Source: a virus. Taken from it: a DNA stretch of 30,032 bases. Where the stretch lies: IMG/VR virus record IMGVR_UViG_3300029319_000319, positions 1 to 30,032 of that record; one strand, given 5' to 3'. Position numbers and translations under genes: made by a program. Below, piece by piece: positions 16,252 to 24,970 of the stretch (positions are counted from its first letter, which is position 1; each line of letters starts with the position of its first letter). The notes beneath the pieces were generated by a model that saw nothing but the letters and a program-made list of their open reading frames with translations, had not been told where the DNA came from and did no database searches.

Positions 16252-17382
16252 TCACTGCAGGTCTCGCACGCTCCCTTGTGCTCCAAAGAAAGAGCACCAG
16301 ATTTCGCCCATTGTTCGGTAGAGACCTTCCTGACCAAGTCGGTTGATACCGAATGGGTCACCAGTCTCAATACCAGACTCAAAGTACTGGGTTGGAATTG
16401 CTGTGCTAAACCAAAGATAGTCCGTGTCAAGGTAGTAGATACGGCTGATTCCATCGCTTGGCATGTCCTTGGTTGGGATGATTGGGACCCCATTGTAGGT
16501 AGCCACGATGAATCCGGCTTCGACGCCGGGTACACCCTGTACACCATTGTAGGATGGGACCACTCTCTTCTCTTCCATGAAGCGCTGCTGGCTCTGGAGG
16601 AGTTGTTGGATTCTCATCAGTGTGTCGTATCCCGTCAGCATAACCTTCGGGTTGCCACCACGAGTCCAGAGTTGCTGGAAGAGATTGTCGAGGTGGTCAA
16701 GGCTGAGGGTTCTGTTAGTGCTACCAGAGTCTGCCTCGTCTTCAGCGAAAGACCACGTGTTTGCACTGCGGTCAATGCTGTAGATGTCCTCATCGGCTGC
16801 ATCGTAGTGCGTACCAGAGGTCATCGAGGTGTTTCCAGTTGTGACTCGGTCAAGGGACTCGAAATTGTTCCCAGCGGCTGTGGTCACGTCGGTCAAGAGC
16901 ATCTTGTTCACCATCTCAGCGTGGTGCTTGCCCATTTCTTCCTTCATGACTGCTCGGATGTCACCCAGACCATCGTCCTTGTCAGCAAGGAAGATGGCAG
17001 TCTCCGACATGTCGAAGGTGTGAGCAATCGTCTTTGGCTTTGCACCAACATTCTGGAATGTTGGGCGAACCGTGTCAGGGAGTGTTGCATTCTCTGCTAC
17101 TCCACCATGGACAGTTCCTGCGTTGGGCTTGGCCGTGATGACCCTCCAACCGCTTCGGTCCCATGGCTTCTTTGGTAGAATACTGAAAGCGTTGAACTCT
17201 TGGTTCAGTTGGCTCCAGACCTTGCGACCATAGATGGCTTGGTAGGTACCTGCTGTGGTCGACAGCATTGGGCTGTCTGCCTTCAGCAACTCACTACCGG
17301 AGTATGAATACCCCATTGCGTTGCCTGCGCCGTAGTAGTAGCGTTCCAAATCTGTGACTGTCCTTACGTAGTTTCGTGCCAT
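16252..17382 (-). CDS. Major capsid protein, HK97 fold (376 aa)
   Basis: It lies directly after the maturation protease, as in HK97-type viruses. The sequence suits an HK97 fold: an N-terminal arm, then 'QAIYGRKVWSQLNQEFNAF' and 'GVAENATLPDTVRPTFQNV', a region like the E-loop and spine, and a C-terminal half with 'GNPKVMLTGYDTLMRIQQLL' and 'GVPIIPTKDMPSDGISRIYY', typical of the A and P domains. AGGAGG lies 8 bases before the ATG at 17382 but only 2 before the ATG at 17388, so 17382 is preferred; the 17388 start would overlap the protease stop. Codon use is visibly more GC-rich than in neighbouring genes, consistent with high expression. Confidence 0.9.
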   Translation of the reverse strand: MARNYVRTVTDLERYYYGAGNAMGYSYSGSELLKADSPMLSTTAGTYQAIYGRKVWSQLNQEFNAFSILPKKPWDRSGWRVITAKPNAGTVHGGVAENATLPDTVRPTFQNVGAKPKTIAHTFDMSETAIFLADKDDGLGDIRAVMKEEMGKHHAEMVNKMLLTDVTTAAGNNFESLDRVTTGNTSMTSGTHYDAADEDIYSIDRSANTWSFAEDEADSGSTNRTLSLDHLDNLFQQLWTRGGNPKVMLTGYDTLMRIQQLLQSQQRFMEEKRVVPSYNGVQGVPGVEAGFIVATYNGVPIIPTKDMPSDGISRIYYLDTDYLWFSTAIPTQYFESGIETGDPFGINRLGQEGLYRTMGEIWCSFFGAQGSVRDLQ

Positions 17383-17384
17383 TT

Positions 17385-18773
17385 TCATTCCCTCCTGATA
17401 ACTTGGTTAGCAAGGTCATGGACTTCACTCCATGACATTCCTGCCAATTCTGTGGTCTCAGGGATTGGTACTTCTGAAAGAGGTGCTCCACCAGACTTCT
17501 GGATGGTGGTGCTCTCAGAGGAAAGGTTGTCGATTCTCTCGGAGAGAGATTCGATTGCCTTGGTGATGTCGGCCAGAGGCCCACGAGCATCGAAGGACTG
17601 TCGGGCTTGGGCTTCCTGTGCCTCTTGGTTCTCCTTTGCGAGTCTCTCAGCGAAGAAGCCGCCAAGGTTCTCTTTGAACTGCTGCTCATTGGCTGCAGCC
17701 TTGTAGACTTCGTAGGCTTTCTCGATGTCTGCATCGGTGACATCAGTTGGGCTGAGGAAGCCTTTCTTGGCTTGCATCTCATCACTGCCACCGAGGCCCA
17801 TGTTCTTGATAGCGTTGGTTGAAGGAGAGCCACTCTCTTGGGCTCGTCCCTTGACCTGTCCTGCAAAGTAGTCAGCGCCATCTACGGATTCTGGGTTGTC
17901 GAATCCACCAAGTTGTGCCTTCTCCATTGAATCTGGGTCAGCGAAGTGGGCTCGTGCCTTGTCTACATCATAGTTAGCAGACTTAGCAACTCCCTCTAGG
18001 AAGTTAAGATAATCTTCACTGATGAACTCATCATCAGATTTCTTTTTGTCATCTTTGTCTTCGTCTTTCTTCTCTTCTTTGGCGTCTTTCTCATCAGCCG
18101 CCTCTTCTTTTACTTCTTCAATGAAGTCAGGGGCTTTTTCCACTTCGTCACTCTTTTCCATAGAATCGAGGCGAGTTTCCAGTCGATTGAGAACGTCAGA
18201 TAGTTCGTCCAAGGCTGTCATATGCTCCCCCTTGCTAACGTCTTCCTTAATAATACGGAAGGTTGACTCTGGGTTAATGCCTTTTTCACAAATTGTAACT
18301 TCATGGAGTTCCAGTTTGCTGATTTCACGATAATCTCCATGCTTAGAATCAGATTTATTCATTCTTTTGAACGCTTGGCCACCGATGCTAAATCCACGCA
18401 AATTTCCCTTTCTTATTTCTGAAGCGACTTCTCGTGCCTTTTCTATGTCGTCCCTTAACTTTACGACTACAAACATACCAACATCGTCAACCTCAGATTT
18501 CCAAACCTTACCTTGACTGTCTGCATATTCAGAGATAACACTACCAACCTGTATGTTAGAATGTGCTAACTGTACATTACTATATTCAGGAGATGCCATA
18601 TATTTCTTGAAAGCATCTCGCAATGCCTCACGAGTAATAAGGTCGCCTTGTTTATCGACCAACTCTACACTTGCATAACCAGCAACAATGAGTTCATCTG
18701 ATTTCAACAATTGAATATCTTGCAAAGGTACTCTCATGTCTAACATATTATCATATGTGCGCAAATGTCTCAT
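17385..18773 (-). CDS. Prohead maturation protease fused to a scaffold-like C-terminus (462 aa)
   Basis: Residues about 20-175 resemble XkdF/HK97-type prohead proteases: 'AGYASVELVDKQGDLITREA', the catalytic histidine H71 in 'LAHSNIQVGSVI', serine S129 in 'LRGFSIGG', and a downstream acidic residue in 'LELHEVTICEKGINP'. Residues about 185-285 are highly charged and helical, with a Lys/Asp/Glu-rich stretch around 215-250. The rest is helical and scaffold-like, with a coiled coil near 410-425. The enzyme would cleave scaffold and capsid arms during maturation; the fused tail probably acts as the internal scaffold. The start overlaps the giant gene's stop (ATGA) and has no Shine-Dalgarno sequence, suggesting coupled translation. 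The last 28 residues share a motif with the 124-residue protein. Confidence 0.88.
   Translation of the reverse strand: MRHLRTYDNMLDMRVPLQDIQLLKSDELIVAGYASVELVDKQGDLITREALRDAFKKYMASPEYSNVQLAHSNIQVGSVISEYADSQGKVWKSEVDDVGMFVVVKLRDDIEKAREVASEIRKGNLRGFSIGGQAFKRMNKSDSKHGDYREISKLELHEVTICEKGINPESTFRIIKEDVSKGEHMTALDELSDVLNRLETRLDSMEKSDEVEKAPDFIEEVKEEAADEKDAKEEKKDEDKDDKKKSDDEFISEDYLNFLEGVAKSANYDVDKARAHFADPDSMEKAQLGGFDNPESVDGADYFAGQVKGRAQESGSPSTNAIKNMGLGGSDEMQAKKGFLSPTDVTDADIEKAYEVYKAAANEQQFKENLGGFFAERLAKENQEAQEAQARQSFDARGPLADITKAIESLSERIDNLSSESTTIQKSGGAPLSEVPIPETTELAGMSWSEVHDLANQVIRRE
17388..17471 (-). repeat. MSW motif at the end of the protease-scaffold
   Basis: Residues 435-462: 'VPIPETTELAGMSWSEVHDL' followed by ANQ. 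The same pattern, VP-x-[DN/PE]...E-[LF]-x-[GA]-MSW-[SD]-[ED]-[VI]-H-x-[LM]-A, is seen at 24652-24717. Confidence 0.7.
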
Positions 18774-21700
18774 CTATTTAATACGGAGGCATTCTTCTTC
18801 CGTTTTTCTTCTTCTCTCGTTTCCTTTGCTTCTTTTTCATCAGTATATTCACTGTCAGAAGAGTCCCAATCAGGCATGGTGGCTCCACCATCAATAGTAG
18901 TAGGGCCACGTGGGGCAGTCTCCCCTGTTCCATAATTAATGGCTAAACTCTCAATACCAATTGATGCCATTCTCTCTTTTGTAATGCGGTCCATCAATTT
19001 CGCAGCCAATAATGCAGCCTTCACAGTCAAGTCTTCCTCTGTCGGTTTATGGAAAGTACCCGGTACTAATTTGGGTTCAAGGAATGGTTCATGGGGCTCA
19101 GGGTTATCAATTTCCTTAGGTGGTTTTGCCAACTTCTTACGGTCTTTCTCAGACATCTTAACTGCTATCTTCTTACTTTTGAGCAAAGCAGCGGCCACAG
19201 GTTCCCAATCATCACGAGTTGCTTCACATAGACGAATGACGTAATCGCTATCGTTTTGGTCAGGGAGAGAAACTTGTGGCTCTTGTAATTCTACTCCTAA
19301 CTCATTAGGATACATCTTGTAGAGTACATCATTTTCTAAATGGGATAATTCGACCTTCAAGAAATTCTCTTCAAGTGAAACCTTAGTGGGAGTCCACACT
19401 GGTGCAGATTTTGCTAAAATACCAAGCGTCTCAATGCTTGCTGGTGCATCTCCCTCACCATGCACCTTCCCCCCTCTTACAGTAAACAATGAGCGACCTT
19501 TCTGCTTCTTCTCTTTAACAGAAGCCACAGTGACTTTCACAGTGTGTCCTATCTCATAACGCTGCGGTGAACGGAAAACTGTCCCTACATCCATGTAAGT
19601 ATGTTTCTTGGTTTTCACTGCTCGGGGACCTAATCCTTCTGTGTCAAATATAGGGCCCGCCCCCAGTCTATAGGTATAAGGACCAGTTCCTGAGCGGTCA
19701 AGAATGATGAGGTCAAGTTTCTTTCCTTTCTGTAAAATGACCCACTTAGGATGTCTTAATTCCCCACGCATGTAAGTAGATTGAGCATCTCTTAACAAAA
19801 TAGGTTGTTCCAATTCAGCAATAGCATCCTCAAGGCCGTCATCGTCAGTTGTGCGCAAAGTTGAGGGGGACGGGGGTTGGAAATACTCATGTGGCTCAAA
19901 AGTGGCCCTTAACAATCGAACTCGCTCTGTTGCCTTCATTTCATGAACATCATCATCCTCAATTCTCAGCACATCTATTACATAGAAACGCTTCTTGTGC
20001 AACATTCCATCAAGAACGAAATCTTTCTCACTGGATTTCTTTGCATCTTTCTGTACCTGTTTAGGGACTTCTATTTTCTCATTAAGAGTGGTTTGAGCAG
20101 TGAAATTATCTCCTTTCCTCGTTAGCATAATACGCTGACCCTTTGGCCAACAAGTAACAACCCACTCTCCTGTAAAACCACGAAGAGAATCTAAATCATT
20201 AATATTGAAAATGCGATGCATAGGAAGAATGGGGTCAGGTCGAGGTGTTTTGAAGAAAACATTGTCTAATAGACCAAGAGTATCGGTTTCTTCACTATGG
20301 TAAAACAACCTACCACCATCATCTCCAATTGTTTCATCAGGCCGCACATCACGAGCCGACTCCCCGTGTATGGTTTGTTTCAAGGCGTTGGGAAGAGATA
20401 GATGCTCATCACCTGTCAACATTCCTTCTAATTCAGGAAATACATCAAATAAATATCCACTGGGCACACTCATCAAGGGAGTCTCTTTTACAGGAGTATC
20501 TACAATGTCCACACTTCCGTCTTTACCCAATCTCAAACTATAATCAGGTAACATACCCCAACCCCAATTCAAACGAGGGCCATCAAAGAAATCATGTATT
20601 GAGTGGCCGCCCGGTTTAGGTGTATCAATAGGAGCCTCTCCCCATGTATATTTTGTATTCTTTCGTTTCATAGGTGCTACTTCTCCTGAAGGAGAAAACA
20701 AAACTACACTATCAAGAATTCTTGCCGCTCTAGCCATCTGTCCTTTCTGTTTTTGGTCTCCGGTTTTCCCACCCCTTTTGCCAGTAATAATTTTCATTTC
20801 CCCAGTTTTTTTATCTCGCACTCTTTTTTGACGCCTTTTATCTGTGGGGATGTCTCGCAATGGGGCCTCAACACGCATAAGGCCATGCTTTTCTCCTGCT
20901 GATGTTATAATATTCGATGCTCTTTTAGCGGCGGCTAAAAGTCCCCTAGCGGTATCACTCTTCCTATCTTTTGGAGACCCAATCATATCAAACAAACCAT
21001 CTCCAATATGGTCCATATCTTCTGCATGTTCCTTGCCACCTAACAGCCCTCTTTTGATTGCTTCATTTACAGTCATAGCCATCATCGGGTCTTTCTTATG
21101 CATTGCAGATTGTACCCTTTGAGCAATTGCTTGATGGTGTTTATTTGAAGCATCAAGACCAAGCACTCCCATGATATCTTTGCCTGTCATATTTTGTGAA
21201 ACTATACCTTCCTTATGTTCACCCACACCTTGTGCCAAAAACGCTGCAGGGTTTTCTGCAGCCTTTGATTGTTCATATTCATCTGTTCCACTCAAAGTAT
21301 GCCCCATTTGACCATGTGCCTCATGAGGGAGTTGCAACAAACCAAGGTTTGCTTGTCTGAATAATTGAAGCGCATTTGATAACAATGCCTGTGGGTCGTC
21401 TTTGTGGCGCTCAAAAAAATCAGGCCTTATTTCTTCCATAGCGTCTCTAAGTTTTTTAGCCATGTTTGTGATAGCATCCATGTGTTTTGACAAGACTTTA
21501 TCATGTTGTTTAATGTAAGACGCTGCACCAAATCTTTCTTCAAATGGGTCAGTGACAATACCGTCTGGACCCACTGTTTGTCCTTGTAATTCATGATGTA
21601 AAACAGGGTCATTTGTTGCATGATTATCTGGTGATACTCTATCAAATGACATCATCCTTGCTTTCTTCCCGTCTGGACCAATAACTTGTTGTGTGAAATG

Positions 21701-24163
21701 TGTATTTGGTAACATTTTCCCTGCCATTGGTGCACCGGGAGGATAGATACTACCCATCTTAGTTCTCAAAACTAAATTGTGTGCTATTTTATCTGGCATC
21801 TTATCTCGTTCTATCGTTATGGGTAAAGAATGATGCATGTCTAATAATTTACCATGACTGTCCCAAAACGTCTTTGGGTTAGTGGGTACCTTACCTTTAC
21901 CTTGGGTCCCATAAGTCTCTTCATCTAATCTGGATTGTGTTGCCCCCGCATGAGTTGTTGTAATATTAGCCCGAGCATTGATATTAGTGTATTGGGGAGT
22001 TTCCAAAGTATTGTGGTTTTCATCAACAAAAGCGTGCGATGCACCACCCATATCAAGAATTTCATGTGGCTCCATTCCACCATGTATAGTGGGTTGTTCT
22101 ACTAGAAGCAACCCTCCTTCTGAACCAACCCTCCCGAATTGGACTTTTTCAGCATATTTGGGATTCATAATAGTAACCCCTTGGCCCTTTCCTTCTGGGT
22201 CTAAAGGATTCATAGGTTTTGGTCCCACTTCTCTGTGTTTTACACCATATACAGTGGGATGTAATGGTGCTAACAATCCTGCCATCTCAGGCCTGAAACC
22301 AATAATAGGTAAATCTTCTTGTAATATTTTAGAAGACAAACCTTCCACCAAGCCTTCTTTACCCTCACTAACATCAAGGTCATCATCAGGAGTAAAATCT
22401 TCACCCAAAGCAACTTGTTCTCTCAACGCCTGCGGTATGTCTACCTGAGACATATCTTCCATTTTGACACTTGAAACTTTACGTCCTCTCTTTGTTTGGT
22501 CTTCTGGGTGTGTTTCATGGAACCCATGACCGATAAGTGATAATGATTGATGTGTTGGTCCCCCAATTGTGGTTTCTTCTAAAGGAGTATAGTTTGTTGT
22601 CAAAAAATCATGCAAGCCGTCAATATATGTTTCATGGTCCCTTCCCAAGCCTCCTCTCCTGTGGAAAGGCTCCATCCAATGTGAAGCAAAGGTACGAGAA
22701 TGGCCATCATGGTCGTGATAATATCCAAGGTCACCCTCTTGTGAAATAAAATCAGGGCTAGGCCCAAACATATTGCGATATGCCAAATAGGCATTACGAG
22801 TATCTTTTTGTCGAGCAGCGTGTCCACCTAACTCTTTCACTTTATTTTGAAACTCTTCAATCAAAGAAGGGTCTATGATATGTGCCCCTTTCCATTTATC
22901 TCCATATATTGGGTGCTGTCCTTGTTCATACACATTCCCATCTTCATCTAGGCCTGCTAACATGTTGAATAATTGAGGTGTTAAGATTTCACCCTCATTT
23001 CCATGAAAGTTTTCGCCACCACTATAACCGGGTAAAGGGGCGTTTTCGTCTTCTACCATAGAGCGATGAGTGGCCAATAATCGCTCATAGATACTATCAC
23101 CATCTTCGGTATCAATCTTTTGAGCAGCATCAGTATATGTGCTCAAATTCACATCACCGGCCCCATGTATCTTTTCATGTATGGGGGCTATATTCGGCCC
23201 ATGCTTATCTTCAGCACGCATCATCCAATCTTTTTCACCAGCAGTTCGGGCAATAAAATTGCGCTTTAGGCGTGCAGCAGCCATATGGGGTATTGTCTCT
23301 TCTCTATCAGAGCCGTGCTCCCAAAGGTGACCAATAATTTCTGTTCTCTTTGACGGTGGCATGAATTCAAGCCCGAGATTGTATCCTAACCAACCAAGTT
23401 TGCGTGAATGTAATCCGTTTTCATCTTCATAATGCTCACCATCAGTCCATTGCTTAGCACGGTCATTGAAATGTTCTTCACGCAAATTGTGTTGCATTTC
23501 AGCATCCAATTCTGCCAAACCGATGTTTTTGCTTTTCAACCATCTCAAAAAATCAGTGTCATAATAATCATGAGCAGACTGGTCGTCTGCCAAAGTCCCC
23601 AAGAACCTGTTACCAAAAGCAGAGGATTGATTCCACCGCTTTTGATGTGCCAGTTCTGCCTTGGCTTCTTTTTCTGCTAAAGATTCAGTATGAGCGTCTG
23701 GTCTCAAATAATAGTTCCTTAAGACTTCAACAAAATGATTTCCTTCTCGTAAAGGGTGAATAGATTCAGAAAAGGGGTGGTGGCTACCATATGGCATTTG
23801 TTCACTGTTGCGAGTGGGCATTAAATCGTGAGTGGGGCTCATTTGAGGCCAAGCACCATGAATCAATCCTACTTCTCCCTCACCCTCCTCATCTCCATAT
23901 GCCACCGGCATTGCAGGTTCAGTTCGCTCATTGTATGGTCCTTGAGGTAAATCACTAACAGCCTTTGACAAAACCATATCACTGAAAACCCGTGCCATTA
24001 CATCATCACTCTTAGTGATGTGAACAGCATCATGTCTCTGTAAATTACGCAGAGCAAAGCGATAAGCAGCCGCAGAATCTACAGTATCTATGCCATCGAA
24101 AAGAGATTTGAGCACATCTGAGCGGGCTCTCAGATAAACTTCAACAGGTCCCTCGATTGACAC
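18770..24163 (-). CDS. Giant head-module protein with a degenerate DNA-ligase-like domain (1797 aa)
   Basis: The GTG start at 24163 follows GGTGAGG by 4 bases. It lies near the portal, just before the protease, the slot where MuF-type minor head proteins are often found. Residues 1-1300 match no family I know; they are rich in His, Met, Asp and Gly ('DLGYYHDHDGHSRTFASHWM') with scattered helical parts and one basic stretch (about 1105-1145, 'KRRQKRVRDKKTGEMK'). Residues about 1311-1565 follow the motif order of ATP-dependent DNA ligases and capping enzymes, but lack the catalytic lysine. About 200 residues follow, ending in a charged tail. It has no signal peptide or membrane segment. I infer an internal virion or minor head protein, possibly ejected with the DNA. 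A multi-domain enzyme with other, unrecognised active sites is possible. Confidence 0.8.
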   Translation of the reverse strand: MSIEGPVEVYLRARSDVLKSLFDGIDTVDSAAAYRFALRNLQRHDAVHITKSDDVMARVFSDMVLSKAVSDLPQGPYNERTEPAMPVAYGDEEGEGEVGLIHGAWPQMSPTHDLMPTRNSEQMPYGSHHPFSESIHPLREGNHFVEVLRNYYLRPDAHTESLAEKEAKAELAHQKRWNQSSAFGNRFLGTLADDQSAHDYYDTDFLRWLKSKNIGLAELDAEMQHNLREEHFNDRAKQWTDGEHYEDENGLHSRKLGWLGYNLGLEFMPPSKRTEIIGHLWEHGSDREETIPHMAAARLKRNFIARTAGEKDWMMRAEDKHGPNIAPIHEKIHGAGDVNLSTYTDAAQKIDTEDGDSIYERLLATHRSMVEDENAPLPGYSGGENFHGNEGEILTPQLFNMLAGLDEDGNVYEQGQHPIYGDKWKGAHIIDPSLIEEFQNKVKELGGHAARQKDTRNAYLAYRNMFGPSPDFISQEGDLGYYHDHDGHSRTFASHWMEPFHRRGGLGRDHETYIDGLHDFLTTNYTPLEETTIGGPTHQSLSLIGHGFHETHPEDQTKRGRKVSSVKMEDMSQVDIPQALREQVALGEDFTPDDDLDVSEGKEGLVEGLSSKILQEDLPIIGFRPEMAGLLAPLHPTVYGVKHREVGPKPMNPLDPEGKGQGVTIMNPKYAEKVQFGRVGSEGGLLLVEQPTIHGGMEPHEILDMGGASHAFVDENHNTLETPQYTNINARANITTTHAGATQSRLDEETYGTQGKGKVPTNPKTFWDSHGKLLDMHHSLPITIERDKMPDKIAHNLVLRTKMGSIYPPGAPMAGKMLPNTHFTQQVIGPDGKKARMMSFDRVSPDNHATNDPVLHHELQGQTVGPDGIVTDPFEERFGAASYIKQHDKVLSKHMDAITNMAKKLRDAMEEIRPDFFERHKDDPQALLSNALQLFRQANLGLLQLPHEAHGQMGHTLSGTDEYEQSKAAENPAAFLAQGVGEHKEGIVSQNMTGKDIMGVLGLDASNKHHQAIAQRVQSAMHKKDPMMAMTVNEAIKRGLLGGKEHAEDMDHIGDGLFDMIGSPKDRKSDTARGLLAAAKRASNIITSAGEKHGLMRVEAPLRDIPTDKRRQKRVRDKKTGEMKIITGKRGGKTGDQKQKGQMARAARILDSVVLFSPSGEVAPMKRKNTKYTWGEAPIDTPKPGGHSIHDFFDGPRLNWGWGMLPDYSLRLGKDGSVDIVDTPVKETPLMSVPSGYLFDVFPELEGMLTGDEHLSLPNALKQTIHGESARDVRPDETIGDDGGRLFYHSEETDTLGLLDNVFFKTPRPDPILPMHRIFNINDLDSLRGFTGEWVVTCWPKGQRIMLTRKGDNFTAQTTLNEKIEVPKQVQKDAKKSSEKDFVLDGMLHKKRFYVIDVLRIEDDDVHEMKATERVRLLRATFEPHEYFQPPSPSTLRTTDDDGLEDAIAELEQPILLRDAQSTYMRGELRHPKWVILQKGKKLDLIILDRSGTGPYTYRLGAGPIFDTEGLGPRAVKTKKHTYMDVGTVFRSPQRYEIGHTVKVTVASVKEKKQKGRSLFTVRGGKVHGEGDAPASIETLGILAKSAPVWTPTKVSLEENFLKVELSHLENDVLYKMYPNELGVELQEPQVSLPDQNDSDYVIRLCEATRDDWEPVAAALLKSKKIAVKMSEKDRKKLAKPPKEIDNPEPHEPFLEPKLVPGTFHKPTEEDLTVKAALLAAKLMDRITKERMASIGIESLAINYGTGETAPRGPTTIDGGATMPDWDSSDSEYTDEKEAKETREEEKRKKNASVLNR
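19469..20233 (-). other. Inactive nucleotidyltransferase (DNA ligase/capping) fold plus OB-fold domain
   Basis: Residues about 1311-1565 of the giant protein. In order: 'PILPMHRIF' (1311 on) like the ligase 'PMLA' entry; motif I position 'EWVVTCWPKGQR', where K-x-D-G-x-R is replaced by W1339-P-K-G-Q-R1344; motif Ia-like 'LTRKGDNFT'; motif III 'FVLDGML' (D1385-G-M in place of D-G-E); motif IIIa 'RFYVIDVLRIEDDDV'; motif IV 'EQPILLRDAQSTYMRG' (1452 on) with S, Y and G at +4, +6 and +9 after R1458 as in ligases; motif V position 'KWVILQK', lysines lost; then an OB-like part 'DVGTVFRSP...IGHTVKVTVASV' from 1525. The fold is convincing, but every catalytic position is substituted. Confidence 0.7.
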
Positions 24164-24169
24164 ATGTCC

Positions 24170-24595
24170 TCACCGAGAGCCACCGTCAACAAGTCTGTCT
24201 ACACCAGTCTTAGTGTGAGGATTCAGATGTATAGTTTCAAGATTGACTTCTTCTTTGTTCGCTCCCTTATTGGTAATATCTTCAACCTCGACCGTATTGC
24301 CATTGGTCCAATAAGGAGCAGTCCTCACTTGTCCTCCAGTTTCCGTCACAAAGTGAGATGGTCCAACGGTTGAGCCCTCTTTTTGACCACTGTATTCGGG
24401 TTCAGACTTTTCCATGTAGCCCATTTTCCCACAACCCATTTTACAAGCCATTTTACCCATACCGGATGACTCCATAGCCTTGCCACACTCAGGGCATTTC
24501 TTATCTTTAGCCTTCTCAATACGCTCATTCAAACGCAGTGCCTTGAGCATTAACTCTTCTACTTCTGGTGAAATTTCACTATATCTCGGTCTCAT
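24170..24595 (-). CDS. Small zinc-ribbon head-module protein (141 aa)
   Basis: Four cysteines, C34-x2-C37 and C51-x3-C55 ('CPECGKAM' and 'CKMGCGKMGY'), form a probable zinc ribbon behind an N-terminal helix ('EVEELMLKALRLNERIEKAK'). The C-terminal 80 residues are polar and apparently disordered, with 'VGPSHFVTETGGQVRTAPYW'. The ATG at 24595 overlaps the previous stop (ATGA). The gene lies 6 bases before the giant protein's start, so the two products may work together. The family and function are unknown. Confidence 0.65.
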   Translation of the reverse strand: MRPRYSEISPEVEELMLKALRLNERIEKAKDKKCPECGKAMESSGMGKMACKMGCGKMGYMEKSEPEYSGQKEGSTVGPSHFVTETGGQVRTAPYWTNGNTVEVEDITNKGANKEEVNLETIHLNPHTKTGVDRLVDGGSR

Positions 24596-24966
24596 GCGTC
24601 CAACCCCGCTACTGGTGGAACTGACTGGTCGGTTAGACCAAGGGATTTGGCACTATCTGCCATTGCGTGTATATCGTCCCAACTCATTGCATGGAACTCT
24701 TCGTTGTTATCAGGTACAGAGAAATCGTCTGTTCCTTTGAGTATAGAATCATCATCCCCACGGAAAGCATCAACCACCATACCCTCAGCAAAAGGAGTGG
24801 TGGTAGGGACAAAACCTGCTTTACGCAAAAGAGCAGCAGGGTCCATGAGAATCTGTTTCATAATGGTGTTTTCAGATTGTAGCATCTGTAGTTGACCATC
24901 CATTGACTCCATTTTCGTGATAAGAGTCTCCATGAGGCGAGTTGCCCCATCTTCTTCATCACTCAT
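24592..24966 (-). CDS. Coiled-coil protein with scaffold-type MSW motif (124 aa)
   Basis: Residues about 8-42 form a coiled coil ('TRLMETLITKMESMDGQLQM' and on). A short Pro-rich part follows, then residues 84-104 match the C-terminal motif of the protease-scaffold. The coiled coil plus a terminal motif is the general design of small scaffold or internal head proteins. It lies 4 bases after the preceding gene and overlaps the next by 4 bases. I infer a head assembly factor, perhaps a second scaffold or a portal-proximal organiser; there is no family match to confirm this. Confidence 0.65.
   Translation of the reverse strand: MSDEEDGATRLMETLITKMESMDGQLQMLQSENTIMKQILMDPAALLRKAGFVPTTTPFAEGMVVDAFRGDDDSILKGTDDFSVPDNNEEFHAMSWDDIHAMADSAKSLGLTDQSVPPVAGLDA
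24652..24717 (-). repeat. MSW motif in the 124-residue protein
   Basis: Residues 84-105: 'VPDNNEEFHAMSWDDIHAMA'. It is matched by the end of the protease-scaffold (17388-17471), with MSW, the following acidic pair, H and A at identical spacing. Confidence 0.7.
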
Positions 24967-24970
24967 GTTT

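Noticed and set aside
16180-17178. 332-codon open frame on the plus strand across the capsid gene
   Set aside because: It lies wholly opposite the well-supported capsid gene, its product is Ser/Cys/Val-rich without any domain, and its length follows from the codon bias of the capsid gene.
17294-17881. 195-codon minus-strand frame inside the protease gene
   Set aside because: It is a second frame of the protease-scaffold gene with low-complexity Ser/Arg/Lys composition and no plausible start site.
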